Positions 41,581 through 50,766 of a stretch of 51,282 bases of DNA are shown here, piece by piece. Numbering within the stretch: the first letter of the stretch is position 1; each line of letters starts with the position of its first letter. The stretch covers positions 1-51,282 of the forward strand of contig JAJEGH010000002.1 of NCBI GenBank assembly GCA_022819985.1, given 5' to 3'. The notes beneath the pieces are model-generated. The model made no database searches. It saw only the letters and a list, made by a program, of their open reading frames with translations, and was not told where the DNA came from. The position numbers and the translations under genes were made by a program. The stretch comes from Alphaproteobacteria bacterium. Lineage in GTDB: Bacteria > Pseudomonadota > Alphaproteobacteria > Bin65.

Positions 41581-41735
41581 CTTCGACAGGCTCAGGGCGG
41601 GCTTTCGATACGCCCCCTTCGGGGGCTACTCAGGGTGAGGAAGAATGGTGTTGAGACTCTTGTTGAACCACCAACTTCCTCATCCCGAGTAGGCGCGCCA
41701 GTAGCCTGTCCTGAGCTTGTCGAAGGGCCGTATCG
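41581..41735. repeat. Dispersed palindromic repeat, copy B
   Basis: Nested inverted repeats: CTTCGACAGGCTCAGG (41581-41596) with CCTGAGCTTGTCGAAG (41710-41725); CGATACG (41606-41612) with CGTATCG (41729-41735); CTACTCAGGGTGAGGAAG (41626-41643) with CTTCCTCATCCCGAGTAG (41675-41692). The central 31 bases are unpaired. It shares these modules with copy A at 19.6 kb. It lies in the spacer between trpB2 and the GST gene. Confidence 0.85.
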
Positions 41736-41818
41736 AGGGAGCGTCGCTCCCGGCCGGACGAATTGCCGACCGGGTCTTGTCTCGATCTTCGACCGATGGC
41801 ATCCGCCGGGACGAAAGC

Positions 41819-42448
41819 ATGAAACTGCATTATTTCCAGGGCTCCTGCGCGCTGGCGCCCCATATCGCGCTGGAGTGGGCCGGCGCCGACTACGAGTTGG
41901 CGGAAATGAAGCGCAGCGAGACCCGCGCGCCGGAATTCCTCAAGAAAAACCCGGCCGGGAAGGTGCCGGTGCTGGAACTGGACGACGGGACCTGCGTCAG
42001 CCAGGTCAACGCGGTGCTGCAATACATCGCCGAAACCTGGCCGGAAGCCGGGCTGGGCTCCGAATCGAACGACGACGGCAGCACGGAATCCCGGCACGCG
42101 ATGCAGCGCTGGCTGTCCCATTTCAACGGCGACGTGCACACCGGCTTCACGCCCTATTTCATGACCCACCGCTACGCCGACAGCGATGCGGCCAGGGCGG
42201 AGGTCAAGGCCCGTGCCGCCGGGGAAGTCGCCTTTCAGCTGGGGGTTATCGAGGATCATATGGCCGGGCGGGACTGGATGCTCGGCGGCGCGCGCTCGAT
42301 CCTCGACCCCTACCTGTTCGTCTTCACCGTGTGGGCCGGCTTCATGCCCGACCGGCTGAACGCCTTCGCGAACCTGAAGGCTTTCAACGGGCGCATGAAG
42401 GAGGATCCGGGCGTCCGGAACGCCCTGAAGATGCAGGGCATGGCGTGA
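41819..42448 (+). CDS. Glutathione S-transferase
   Basis: A 209-residue GST: MKLHYFQGSCALAPHIALEWAGADYEL, with a Cys at position 10 as in beta-class bacterial GSTs, then KNPAGKVPVLELDDG, the ISQVNAVLQYI-type binding helix, and SILDPYLFVFTVW in the C-terminal domain. A cytoplasmic detoxification or redox role is likely. I used ATG 41819; the in-frame stretch to 41717 lies over the repeat element. It has no operon partner, since the sulfatase gene is convergent with a 28-bp gap. Confidence 0.87.
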   Translation: MKLHYFQGSCALAPHIALEWAGADYELAEMKRSETRAPEFLKKNPAGKVPVLELDDGTCVSQVNAVLQYIAETWPEAGLGSESNDDGSTESRHAMQRWLSHFNGDVHTGFTPYFMTHRYADSDAARAEVKARAAGEVAFQLGVIEDHMAGRDWMLGGARSILDPYLFVFTVWAGFMPDRLNAFANLKAFNGRMKEDPGVRNALKMQGMA

Positions 42449-42476
42449 GCCTGCCGGATTTTTCCTTCCGCTGCCG

Positions 42477-44009
42477 TCAGTTCGAAGACGGGCCGGAAAC
42501 CGAGCCGCTGTAGGCCGCCTGAACGTCGGCCGCATCGCGGTAGTAGAGGCGCGACGCGTCGCGCAGCGGCTGGTAATCCCAGCTCGTACGGCGTCCGGCG
42601 CCGAGCGCCCCGACCAGGACGCGCCGCACCGCCTGGCTCTCCAGCACCTGCCGTTCCAGGCCTTCGATATCCCAGGTGCCGGCAACGATCGCTTCCAGTT
42701 CGGCACGCACAACGGCGCGGTCCGGCCGGCCGGCGAGATTGTCGCGCTCGTCCGGGTCGGTCTCGAGATCGAACAGCAGCGGCGGATCGGTCCGGCCGCA
42801 GATCAGCTTGTGCGGCCCCTTGCGGACCATCAGCATCGGTTCCCGCGCACCTTCGGCGGTGTATTCGGCGCAGACGGTGTCCGGCCAGCCGGCCGCATCG
42901 CCGCCGGCGAGCGGGACCAGCGACCGGCCGTCGACGGGCGCGGCGAGATCGGGCAGCGCGCCGTTTCCCGCCAGTTCGAGAAAAGTCGGGAAGAGATCGA
43001 GGTGGGACACGTTCTGCGCGACCCGGCGCGGCGCGAAGGCGAAGGGCGCGTGCAGGATCAACGGCACCCGCACAGACCATTCGAAGAAGGACATCTTGAA
43101 GAACAGGCCGCGCTCGCCCAGCGAATCCCCGTGATCGGATGTGAAGACGACCGCCGTATCGTCGGCCGCGCCGATCGCCGCGAGCGCCTCGAGCAGCCGG
43201 CCCACCTTGGCATCGATATAGCTCGTCATCGCGTAATAGGCCCGGCGCATGCGGCGTATATCGGCTTCGCCGACCGGGTCGATATGGCGGCCGGTCAGGA
43301 ACCAGTGCCGCCGGCTGTGCGGGTCGCGGTCGGCAAGCGGGATATCGCCGACGCGCGGCGGGCCGATCTCGGCATCGCGGTAGCTGTCCCACCAGAAGGC
43401 CGGCGGAAGATAGGGATCGTGCGGGGACATGAACGAAACGGTGAGCGCGAAGGGCCGGCCGTCGCTGCTGTCAGCATGGTCGTGCAGCCAGCGCACGGCC
43501 TCGAACTCCGCCTCGTCGTCATAGGCGACGTTGACGCTGCGCGGATGCGGGCCGGCGTCGAGCACCGCGCGCATGCTGTGGTACCACTCCAGCCAGGTCT
43601 CGCCGTCGAGCCGGAGGTCCGGCACCCAGCCGAAGTCGGCCGGATACACGTCGGTCGTGACCCGTTCCTCGTAGCCGTGCAGCTGGTCGGGGCCGACGAA
43701 GTGCATCTTGCCGGAAAGGCAGGTCCGGTAGCCGCCGGCGCGCAGATAGTGATGGAACGTCGGCACCGACGCCGGGAACTCGACCGCATTGTCGAACGCC
43801 CCGATGCGCGACGGCAGGCGCCCGCTCAACAGCGAGAACCGCGCCGGCGCGCAAAGCGGAAAATTGCAATACGCGTTCTCGAACACCACGCCCTGCGCCG
43901 CGAGCCGGTCTAGATGCGGCGTCCGGACCGGCGCGTCCCCATAGGCCGGCAGCACCTGGGGCGCCAGCTGATCGGCCATGATGAAAAGGAAGTTGGGACG
44001 TTTCGCCAT
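42477..44009 (-). CDS. betC: Choline sulfatase
   Basis: A 510-residue type I sulfatase. D12 in FLFIMADQL and the formylglycine cysteine C53 in LCAPARFSLLSGRLPS match the BetC active site; GKMHFVGPDQLHGYEERVTTDVYPADFGW and SDHGDSLGERG are typical of choline-sulfatases. The enzyme cleaves choline-O-sulfate to choline and sulfate in the cytoplasm. It needs conversion of C53 to formylglycine; no FGE gene is seen. The divergent choX gene 444 bp away encodes a choline/betaine-binding protein, supporting use of choline-O-sulfate as an osmolyte, carbon or sulfur source. Confidence 0.92.
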   Translation of the reverse strand: MAKRPNFLFIMADQLAPQVLPAYGDAPVRTPHLDRLAAQGVVFENAYCNFPLCAPARFSLLSGRLPSRIGAFDNAVEFPASVPTFHHYLRAGGYRTCLSGKMHFVGPDQLHGYEERVTTDVYPADFGWVPDLRLDGETWLEWYHSMRAVLDAGPHPRSVNVAYDDEAEFEAVRWLHDHADSSDGRPFALTVSFMSPHDPYLPPAFWWDSYRDAEIGPPRVGDIPLADRDPHSRRHWFLTGRHIDPVGEADIRRMRRAYYAMTSYIDAKVGRLLEALAAIGAADDTAVVFTSDHGDSLGERGLFFKMSFFEWSVRVPLILHAPFAFAPRRVAQNVSHLDLFPTFLELAGNGALPDLAAPVDGRSLVPLAGGDAAGWPDTVCAEYTAEGAREPMLMVRKGPHKLICGRTDPPLLFDLETDPDERDNLAGRPDRAVVRAELEAIVAGTWDIEGLERQVLESQAVRRVLVGALGAGRRTSWDYQPLRDASRLYYRDAADVQAAYSGSVSGPSSN

Positions 44010-44453
44010 GGCGGTATGTCCTGCAGCAAGGATCCGTAGAGCGCCGTCCTAAAGATGCCCACGGCCCGAAGGAACGGCATGCCGGCGGATTCCGGCCTCC
44101 GTAACGCGGTTTTGATCGATTTCGGCCCGATCGTCCGGGGAGAACCGCGCAGATGGAAGCGCGCGGGCGCCGCCGAGCCCCCGATTCGCGCAAATCGGCT
44201 CCGCTTTTCCGGCGCCGGACCGGAATTTGACAACGAATGGATGCCGGTTATGCTGCTTTGCACGCTGGCAGTTGGGTTTGCCGGTCATGCCGGTGCATCC
44301 CGCCGGCCATTTCGTAGAGGCGCGAATACACGGGCGTTTTCGTGTGGAATCGGCCCCAATGAAGAAGCCGCTGACGGGATAGCGGGCAGGGTCCTGAAGT
44401 CCCGTTGCGATAAGCCTTCCGACGTTTCGCAAAATTTCTCCAGGGAGGAGATC
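44010..44453. other. 444-bp divergent spacer between betC and choX
   Basis: No protein gene with family similarity is seen. It contains a good sigma-70 promoter for choX (44227-44254) and then a leader of about 190 bases. The leader is GC-rich with several short inverted stretches (for example GCCGGTCATGCCGGTG near 44279), but I recognise no riboswitch class. No clear BetI-type operator was found by eye. The betC promoter was not identified. Confidence 0.5.
44227..44254 (+). promoter_or_regulatory. Sigma-70 promoter for choX
   Basis: TTGACA (44227-44232), a 16-bp spacer and TATGCT (44249-44254), a perfect -35 and a four-of-six -10, about 195 bases upstream of choX. The long distance implies a leader RNA. 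Confidence 0.6.
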
Positions 44454-45488
44454 ATGTTGAAAAAGCTCTCGGCAGCCGCGCTGGTCGCCGCTGCCGGTCT
44501 CGTCTTTTCCGCGCCTCCGGCCGCTGCGGCCGGCTGCCCGGTCAAGGACACCATCAAGTTCTCCGGTTTGGACTGGGCGTCCAACCATTTCCATGTCTCC
44601 GTGGCGAGCTACATGGTCGAGAAGGGCTGGGGCTGCAAGACGGAGTCGATTCCGACGACGACGGCGCCGAGCCTGAACGCCTTGGCCAAGGGCGACCTGC
44701 ACATCTCGATGGAAATCTGGTACGCCAACAACCGGGAAATCTGGGACAAGATGAAGGCCACCGGCAAGGTCATGGAGCCGGGCGGCGTTTCGATCACCGG
44801 GGCGGTCCAGGGCTTCTACATCCCGCGCTATATGGTCGAGGGCGACAAGAAGCGCGGCATCAAGGCCGTGGCGCCGGGCCTCAAGAGCGTGGCCGACCTC
44901 GCCAAACACGCCAAGCTGTTCGAGGATCCGGAAGAACCGGCCAAGGGCCGCTTCTACAACTGCAAGATCGGCTGGAACTGCGAGCGGGTGAACACCAAGA
45001 AGCTGGCGGCTTACGGACTGGACAAGATGTTCACCAACTTCCGTCCGGGCACCGGCGAAGCGCTGGCCGCGGCCATCGCATCGGCCTACAAGCGCGGCAA
45101 GCCGGTCGTCGCCTACTACTGGGGCCCGACCTGGGTGCTCGGCAAGTACGACATGGTGATGCTCAAGGAGCCGGAATATAACGAGGAAATCTGGAAGAAG
45201 CTCGACAAGGCCAAATCCGGCAAGGGCATGCAGGCGACCGCCTATCCGACGATCAAGGTGATCATCGGCATGAACAAGAAGTTCGCCGCGGCGGCCGGCC
45301 CGATCACCACGATGCTGTCCAAATACCATCTGGACGGCGATTCGGTGGCCAAGGCCCTCGTCTTCATGAAAGAGAACAAGGACAAGACGGGCGCGAAGGC
45401 GGCTGCGGACTTCCTCAGGAAGAACCAGACGATCTGGACCAAGTGGGTTCCCGCCGACATTGCGGCGAAGATCAAGGCTTCGCTCTAG
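44454..45488 (+). CDS. choX: Choline/glycine betaine ABC transporter, periplasmic binding protein
   Basis: A 344-residue OpuAC-type binding protein with a clear signal peptide (residues 1-26, ending PPAAAA). The mature part starts CPVKDTIKFSGLDWASNHFHVSVASYMVEKGWGCKTESIPTTTAPS, typical of choline/betaine-binding proteins that hold the quaternary amine in a cage of aromatic residues (several Trp and Tyr are present, such as WYANNREIW and YYWGPTWVL). GGGAGGAG precedes the ATG. A strong terminator separates it from the permease gene, which should give excess binding protein. The symbol is by analogy with rhizobial ChoX; betaine or proline betaine are possible ligands. Confidence 0.85.
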   Translation: MLKKLSAAALVAAAGLVFSAPPAAAAGCPVKDTIKFSGLDWASNHFHVSVASYMVEKGWGCKTESIPTTTAPSLNALAKGDLHISMEIWYANNREIWDKMKATGKVMEPGGVSITGAVQGFYIPRYMVEGDKKRGIKAVAPGLKSVADLAKHAKLFEDPEEPAKGRFYNCKIGWNCERVNTKKLAAYGLDKMFTNFRPGTGEALAAAIASAYKRGKPVVAYYWGPTWVLGKYDMVMLKEPEYNEEIWKKLDKAKSGKGMQATAYPTIKVIIGMNKKFAAAAGPITTMLSKYHLDGDSVAKALVFMKENKDKTGAKAAADFLRKNQTIWTKWVPADIAAKIKASL

Positions 45489-45528
45489 AGTTCGGGGCGT
45501 CCGTCCGCCGAACCCTGTGCTAAATTGT

Positions 45529-45566
45529 GCCTGCCGGGCGGCGTTGGCCCGGCAGGCTTTTTCTTT
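45529..45566 (+). terminator. Rho-independent terminator inside the choXWV operon
   Basis: GCCTGCCGGGC (45529-45539) pairs perfectly over 11 bp with GCCCGGCAGGC (45547-45557) around a 7-base loop, followed by TTTTTTCTTTT. It sits 40 bp after choX and 55 bp before the permease gene. Partial read-through would make binding protein in excess of the membrane subunits. Confidence 0.9.
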
Positions 45567-45620
45567 TGATGATTTCCGGTACTCGCGAGCGTCGCGAGAG
45601 CGGCCCTAGGGAGCGCAGCC

Positions 45621-46667
45621 ATGGATGCCGGCAGCATTTTTTCGCTCGTCCTGTGCGCCGCGATCGTCGGCTGGATCGCCTGGGCCGCCGCCCGGCGGCA
45701 TGAGGCGCTCGCCGAAGGATACCGGGCCCACGCCGTCGGCGCCGCCGCCGCCCTGGCCGTGCTCGTCCCGGGTTTGGCCGGCCTCTGGAAATTCCTCACC
45801 GGGCTGGAGTTCGATACCTCCATCATCCCGCTGGACGTGTGGGTGGACGGCGCGGTCGACTGGCTGCTGCTCAAGGTCGGCGACCCGCTGGACCAGCTGA
45901 ACCGCTGGGTGGTCCACAAGATCGGCTTTTTCGAGCGCTTCCTGCACCAGTCGATCGCCTGGCCGCTGCTCACCCTGCTGTTCACCGGGGTCGCCTGGCA
46001 CGCCAGCCGCAATTTCGTCGTCACCGTCGGCGTCGCCTGCGCCTTCCTGCTGATCTGGTCGATGGCCCTGTGGAAGCCGACGATGCAGACCCTGTCGCTG
46101 ATGAGCGTCTCGATCCTGGTCACGGTGGTGTTCGGCCTGCCGCTCGGCATCCTGATGTCCCAGAGCGACCGGGCTCGCTCGGTCATGCTGCCGATCCTGG
46201 ACATGATGCAGACCATGCCGTCCTTCGTGTACCTGATCCCGGTCGTGATGCTGTTGGGCCTGGGGAACTTTGCCGGCGTCATCGCGACCATGATTTATGC
46301 CGCGCCGCCGTTGATCCGGCTGACGGACCTGGGAATCCGGCTGGTCGACAAGGAGGTCATGGAGGCGGCGACCTCGTTCGGCGCGAGCCGCCGGCAGAAG
46401 CTGTTCAACATCCAGATCCCGCTGGCGCTGCCCAACATCATGGCCGGGCTCAACCAGTCCATCATGATGGCGCTCGCCATGGTCGTGATCGCGTCGATGA
46501 TCGGCGTCCGCGGCCTGGGCCAGGAAGTGCTGTTCGGCCTGCAGCGGCAGGAGCCGGGCACCGGCTTCATTGCCGGCCTGTCGATCGTGCTGCTCGCGAT
46601 CGTGCTCGACCGCATCACCCAGTCTTACGGCCGGCGCATGGAAACGCACCGCACGGTGAGCCACTAG
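45621..46667 (+). CDS. choW: Choline/glycine betaine ABC transporter, permease
   Basis: A 348-residue ProW/OpuAB-type inner-membrane permease with seven to eight membrane segments. The transport domain has SVSILVTVVFGLPLGILMSQSDRARSVMLPILDMMQTMPSFVYLIPVVMLLGLGN and the coupling motif EAATSFGASRRQKLFNIQIPLALPNIMAGLNQSIMMALAMVVIASMIG, both standard for this family. It lies between choX and the ATPase gene on the same strand, after an internal terminator. Confidence 0.9.
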   Translation: MDAGSIFSLVLCAAIVGWIAWAAARRHEALAEGYRAHAVGAAAALAVLVPGLAGLWKFLTGLEFDTSIIPLDVWVDGAVDWLLLKVGDPLDQLNRWVVHKIGFFERFLHQSIAWPLLTLLFTGVAWHASRNFVVTVGVACAFLLIWSMALWKPTMQTLSLMSVSILVTVVFGLPLGILMSQSDRARSVMLPILDMMQTMPSFVYLIPVVMLLGLGNFAGVIATMIYAAPPLIRLTDLGIRLVDKEVMEAATSFGASRRQKLFNIQIPLALPNIMAGLNQSIMMALAMVVIASMIGVRGLGQEVLFGLQRQEPGTGFIAGLSIVLLAIVLDRITQSYGRRMETHRTVSH

Positions 46668-46750
46668 GCGGGCGCAGCGGCCGGCCTCCGGCCGTCAGCC
46701 GCGACCGCCGCCGGGGCAAACCGGATCGCATCCGACACGAGCCAAGCGCA

Positions 46751-47959
46751 ATGGGTCAAATCCAGATCAGCAACGTGTACAAGATTTTCGGCCCCCGGCC
46801 GCACGACGCGATGGAGCATGTGCGCCGGGGTATGTCGAAGGACGACCTGCTGAACGAGACGGGCCACACGGTCGGCGTGCGCGACGTGACGCTGACGGTC
46901 GAGCCCGGGCAGTGCACGGTCGTGATGGGCCTGTCCGGCTCGGGCAAGTCGACCCTGATCCGGCACATCAACCGGCTGATCGACCCGACGGCCGGCGAAA
47001 TCATCGTCGAGGGCCAGAACGTCCTGGACCTGAAAGGCAGGGAACTGGAGGACTTCCGGCGCCGCACGTTGAGCATGGTCTTCCAGCGTTTCGGCCTTTT
47101 CCCCCACAAGACGGTCATCGACAACGTCGCCTACGGCCTGGATATCAAGAGCCGCACCAGGGCGGAGAAACGCGCCAACCGCGAGAAGGCGCGGCACTGG
47201 ATCGGCCAGGTCGGCCTGACCGGCTACGAGGACCAGTATCCCAGCCAGCTTTCGGGCGGCATGCAGCAGCGCGTCGGCCTCGCCCGGGCGCTCGCGACCG
47301 ATGCCGATATCCTGCTCATGGACGAGGCCTTCAGCGCCCTCGACCCGCTGATCCGCCGGGAGATGCAGGACCAGCTGATCGAGTTGCAGCAATCCCTGCA
47401 CAAGACCATCGTCTTCATCACCCACGATCTCGACGAGGCGCTGCGCCTGGGCGACCGGATCGCGATCATGAAGGACGGCGCGATCGAACAGATCGGCACC
47501 GGCGAGGAGATTCTCCAGCGGCCGCAGACGGAATATGTCCGCCGGTTCGTCGAGGACGTAAACCGCGGCCGGGTCCTGACCGCCGGCACGGTGAAGCTGG
47601 AGTGCAGCATCGTGCGGCAAGACGCGACTCCCGACGAGGCGCTGCGCCAGCTCGGCGAGGGCGGCCTGCGCGTTACCTATGTCGTCGACGCAGGGGGCAG
47701 GCTGGTCGGCGCCGTCACCGCCGCGTCGCTCCGCAAGGGCCAGCGCGACGACGTCCCGACCGTCGACAGCCTGGCCGAAGCCGCGCCGACGGCGACCGAG
47801 GACATGGTTCTTGAAGAGGTGCTGCCGATGACGGTGGGCGAGGATATCCCGGTCGCGGTGCTGAACGAGAATCGCGAACTGAAAGGCATCCTGCCGAAGG
47901 ATACCATCATCAGGGCGCTTGCGGAGGAAGCGCAGCTCACCGCCGAAGCGGACCGCTGA
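46751..47959 (+). CDS. choV: Choline/glycine betaine ABC transporter, ATPase with CBS domains
   Basis: A 402-residue ProV/OpuAA-type ATPase. Walker A GLSGSGKST (residues 60-68), a Q-loop VFQRFGLFPHKTV, signature LSGGMQQRVGLARALA, Walker B ILLMDEAFSALD and the switch HDLDEAL. A C-terminal CBS pair follows (ECSIVRQDATPDEALRQL, then EEVLPMTVGEDIPVAVLNENRELKGIL). In OpuA the CBS domains sense ionic strength, so osmotic gating is possible. I used ATG 46751; there is no Shine-Dalgarno as strong as that of choX. Confidence 0.92.
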   Translation: MGQIQISNVYKIFGPRPHDAMEHVRRGMSKDDLLNETGHTVGVRDVTLTVEPGQCTVVMGLSGSGKSTLIRHINRLIDPTAGEIIVEGQNVLDLKGRELEDFRRRTLSMVFQRFGLFPHKTVIDNVAYGLDIKSRTRAEKRANREKARHWIGQVGLTGYEDQYPSQLSGGMQQRVGLARALATDADILLMDEAFSALDPLIRREMQDQLIELQQSLHKTIVFITHDLDEALRLGDRIAIMKDGAIEQIGTGEEILQRPQTEYVRRFVEDVNRGRVLTAGTVKLECSIVRQDATPDEALRQLGEGGLRVTYVVDAGGRLVGAVTAASLRKGQRDDVPTVDSLAEAAPTATEDMVLEEVLPMTVGEDIPVAVLNENRELKGILPKDTIIRALAEEAQLTAEADR

Positions 47960-47980
47960 GGCGAAAAGGTTACGGGCGCC

Positions 47981-48490
47981 TTAGCTGCGGCGCGGCGGGG
48001 TGCGGCCGGGCCGGCGGCCGAGCCGGAAGGCGCGCACCATGCGGTGCAGCAGGTAGAAGCCGATGGCCAGGATCACCACGACGATCATGGCGAGCAGCTT
48101 GCGCCCGAAGACCGGATCGAGCACCGTGCCCTTGTCGATCAGATGCAGGCTCAGCATCTCGATCAGCTGAAGGATCCCGCCGGCGCACAGGATAAGCGCC
48201 ACCAGCAGCGCCACCTGCAGCGTATCGAACACCAGCCCCTCGGCGTCGAGATCGGCGACCCGGCGGAAGAAATGCTGCCGGAACGACTGCCAGTGCGCGA
48301 TGACGTAGGCGACGACGCCGACGAAGGCGGCGAACCAGAAGACGATGGTGGACGAGGCGAGCCCGCGGATGCTGTCGCTGACCAGCTTCTCGAACGGCGG
48401 ATAGAAATAGACGAAGACCGCCAGGATCACGAGGCCGACGACAACAATCCAGTATCGTAGGGAACGCACGCCCTCGGTTTCCTGCGCCAT
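47981..48490 (-). CDS. Four-segment membrane protein of unknown function
   Basis: A 169-residue membrane protein with four predicted segments (about residues 13-30, 45-64, 90-112, 128-150) and a basic C-terminus (LGRRPGRTPPRRS). A charged loop (HWQSFRQHFFRRVADLDAEGL) lies between segments 2 and 3. I do not recognise a family with confidence. It is convergent to choV (21-bp gap) and divergent from the hydantoinase gene. The ATG 48490 start is supported by the hydrophobic profile only. Confidence 0.65.
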   Translation of the reverse strand: MAQETEGVRSLRYWIVVVGLVILAVFVYFYPPFEKLVSDSIRGLASSTIVFWFAAFVGVVAYVIAHWQSFRQHFFRRVADLDAEGLVFDTLQVALLVALILCAGGILQLIEMLSLHLIDKGTVLDPVFGRKLLAMIVVVILAIGFYLLHRMVRAFRLGRRPGRTPPRRS

Positions 48491-48696
48491 GGGTCCACCG
48501 GTTTGCAATTGCTGGAGCGGCGGCAGTACAGCATACAAGGAATCGGAAAAAAAGCCCTGACGCGCAGCGCCGGGAGCAACGGACCCTGCGTTGGGCCGGG
48601 CCGGCGGCGCGGCGCGGGCTGCATCGGTTGACGCCGCGCGTCGGGTTGGGAATTATCCGCGTGCGCAGCCGCGCACCGGAAATGATGGAAATCTCC

Positions 48697-50766
48697 ATGC
48701 CCCATCGCCTGGGAATCGATATCGGCAAGACCTTCACGGATCTGGTGCTGCTCGACGAGTCGGGGACGGCGCACGCCCTGAAGACGCCCAACGACCCCGG
48801 CGACCCGGTTGCCGCGGTTGTCGCCGGTATCCGCGAACTGGCCGACGGCGCGGGCGTGGCGCCCGGCGATATCGCGACGGTCGTTCATGGCGCGCCCGGT
48901 CACGGTGCCTTCAGCCTGGATCCGGCGCAGACCGGCGGACCGGCCGTCGGCCTGCTGGTCACCGCCGGCTTCGAGCATGTGCTCCATCTCGGACGCGGCC
49001 AGGGCGCAAGTCCGCTGGCCGGCGGCATCGTCGCGACCCTCGGCGTCGCCGAGCGGATGGATGCGCGCGGGCAGGTGCAGCAGCCGCTCGACGAGGCGAA
49101 GGCCCGGGCGGCGATCCGGGCCCTGCGTGAAATGGGCGCGGAGGCCATTGCGGTTTCCCTGCTGCATGCGGCGGCCAACCCGGCGCACGAACGGGCCCTC
49201 GGGGCACTGGCCGGCGAGATCGACGCCGATCTGCCGGTGACCCTGTCGAGCGACGTCGTCCGCGAAGCCGCCGACTACGAACGGACCGTCGCGGCGGTGG
49301 CGGCGGCCGTCCTGCGCCCCGCGCTGACCCGGTACTTCGAAACATTCGCCGATTCGCTGCGCGCCCTGGAGTCCACGGCGGAAATCCGGGTCGCGCGCGC
49401 CGACGGCGGCTCCATGTCTCTCGCGCATGCCGGCGATGCGCCGGTCGACGCGCTCAATGCCGGTCCGGCCGCCGGTGTGGCCGCTGCGGCCGCAGCGGCG
49501 TCGCACGCCGGCTGCCGCGATGCGCTGGCGCTCGATATGGGCGGCGGCATGGCGACCGTCGGCATCGTCCTGAACGGCGCGCCCGTCGTTACGCGCAAGA
49601 CGCCGGTCGCCGGCGCGAACCTGACCCTGCCGTCGATCGCGGTCGTCGGGGCCGGCGCCGGCGGCGGTGCGGCGGTCCGGCTGACCGGCCACGGCGCCCT
49701 GCGCGTCGGGCCCGGGGCTGCGGCCGGCGGCCCGGCCTGTTTCGGCGGCGACGGACCGACGCTGACCGACGCAAATCTTGTACTCGGCCTGATCCCGGCC
49801 GGCCCTGACAGCGGCAACGGGCAGGACCGGGGCCCCGACCGCGCCGCCGCCGAGGCTGCCATCGCCCGCCTCGCCGACCGGCTGGGCGCAAACCCCTATC
49901 AGGCGGCACAGGGCATTCGCGACCTGGCCGTCGAGAAGCTGTATGGCGCCCTGCGCCAGACCGCGGCGGCGCACGGCGTCGATATCGCTTCCATGCCGCT
50001 GGTCGCCTATGGCGGCGCCGGGCCGCTGCACGGCAACGCGCTGGCCATGCTGTGCGGCGACGGGCCGGTCGTCGTGCCGGCGCAGCCGGGCGCGATGTCG
50101 GCGCGCGGCTATGCCGAGGCGCCGCCGCGCCAGGAATTCGGCGAAAGCTGCCGGCGGCTGCTCGACGATATCAACGCCGCCGCGGTCGGCGAAATTCTGG
50201 ACGGGCTGGGCGCCCGGGCGAATGACTGGCTGGACGGCGAGGGCGCGCCGGCAACCGGCCGTCGGCTCCGCTTCGAGGCCGATCTGCGGTGCCGCGGCGG
50301 AGGCGGCGATTTCGCCCTGGAGGTCGATCCGGCCAACCTGCCGAACTGGGGATTGCGCGATCTGGAGGACCGGTTCCACACGGCCTTCGAGCAGCAACAC
50401 GGCGTGCGCCTCGGCGCGCCGGTCGAACTGGTCCGCCTGCGCGCCGTCGCCGGCGGCCGGGCGACGGGCCGTCGCAACGGCGGATCGCCCCGTGGGACGT
50501 CGGGCCGGGCGGCGGGCCGGCGGGCCGGATCGGGCGACGCTTCGGCCGCGCGTATCGGCGAGCAGCGCATCTATCTGGAGGGCGCTTTCCTGAACGCGCC
50601 GGTCTACGCGGCCGGCAGACTGGAAGCCGGCAGCCGGGTCGCCGGACCGGCCCTGGTCGCCGGCGGCGACTGGACGGCCCCGGTCCATCCCGGTTATTCC
50701 GGCGCCGTCGGGGCGGACGGCGCCCTCGTCATCGCGCCGGACCGCGGCGGGAGCGCCGACGCATGA
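48697..50766 (+). CDS. Hydantoinase/oxoprolinase-family protein (HyuA-like subunit)
   Basis: A 689-residue ASKHA-fold protein: RLGIDIGKTFTDLVLLDE at the N-terminus (the usual GGTFTD reads GKTFTD), TLSSDVVREAADYERTVAAVAAAVL, ALNAGPAAGVAAA, DALALDMGGGMATVGIVL and VAYGGAGPLHGNALAMLC. These are hallmarks of ATP-dependent N-methylhydantoinase/5-oxoprolinase subunit A. The partner HyuB is not seen in the window. An Arg/Gly-rich low-complexity insert (GRATGRRNGGSPRGTSG) sits near residue 590 before the last beta-rich segment. ATG 48697 fits the motif spacing. The next gene overlaps its stop (ATGA). Confidence 0.83.
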   Translation: MPHRLGIDIGKTFTDLVLLDESGTAHALKTPNDPGDPVAAVVAGIRELADGAGVAPGDIATVVHGAPGHGAFSLDPAQTGGPAVGLLVTAGFEHVLHLGRGQGASPLAGGIVATLGVAERMDARGQVQQPLDEAKARAAIRALREMGAEAIAVSLLHAAANPAHERALGALAGEIDADLPVTLSSDVVREAADYERTVAAVAAAVLRPALTRYFETFADSLRALESTAEIRVARADGGSMSLAHAGDAPVDALNAGPAAGVAAAAAAASHAGCRDALALDMGGGMATVGIVLNGAPVVTRKTPVAGANLTLPSIAVVGAGAGGGAAVRLTGHGALRVGPGAAAGGPACFGGDGPTLTDANLVLGLIPAGPDSGNGQDRGPDRAAAEAAIARLADRLGANPYQAAQGIRDLAVEKLYGALRQTAAAHGVDIASMPLVAYGGAGPLHGNALAMLCGDGPVVVPAQPGAMSARGYAEAPPRQEFGESCRRLLDDINAAAVGEILDGLGARANDWLDGEGAPATGRRLRFEADLRCRGGGGDFALEVDPANLPNWGLRDLEDRFHTAFEQQHGVRLGAPVELVRLRAVAGGRATGRRNGGSPRGTSGRAAGRRAGSGDASAARIGEQRIYLEGAFLNAPVYAAGRLEAGSRVAGPALVAGGDWTAPVHPGYSGAVGADGALVIAPDRGGSADA

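Noticed and set aside
41581..41735. Insertion sequence
   Set aside because: Inverted arms but no transposase and no target-site duplication could be identified; better described as a non-coding palindromic repeat.
44254..44453. Riboswitch in the choX leader
   Set aside because: The leader is long and has short inverted stretches, but no known riboswitch consensus is recognisable by eye.
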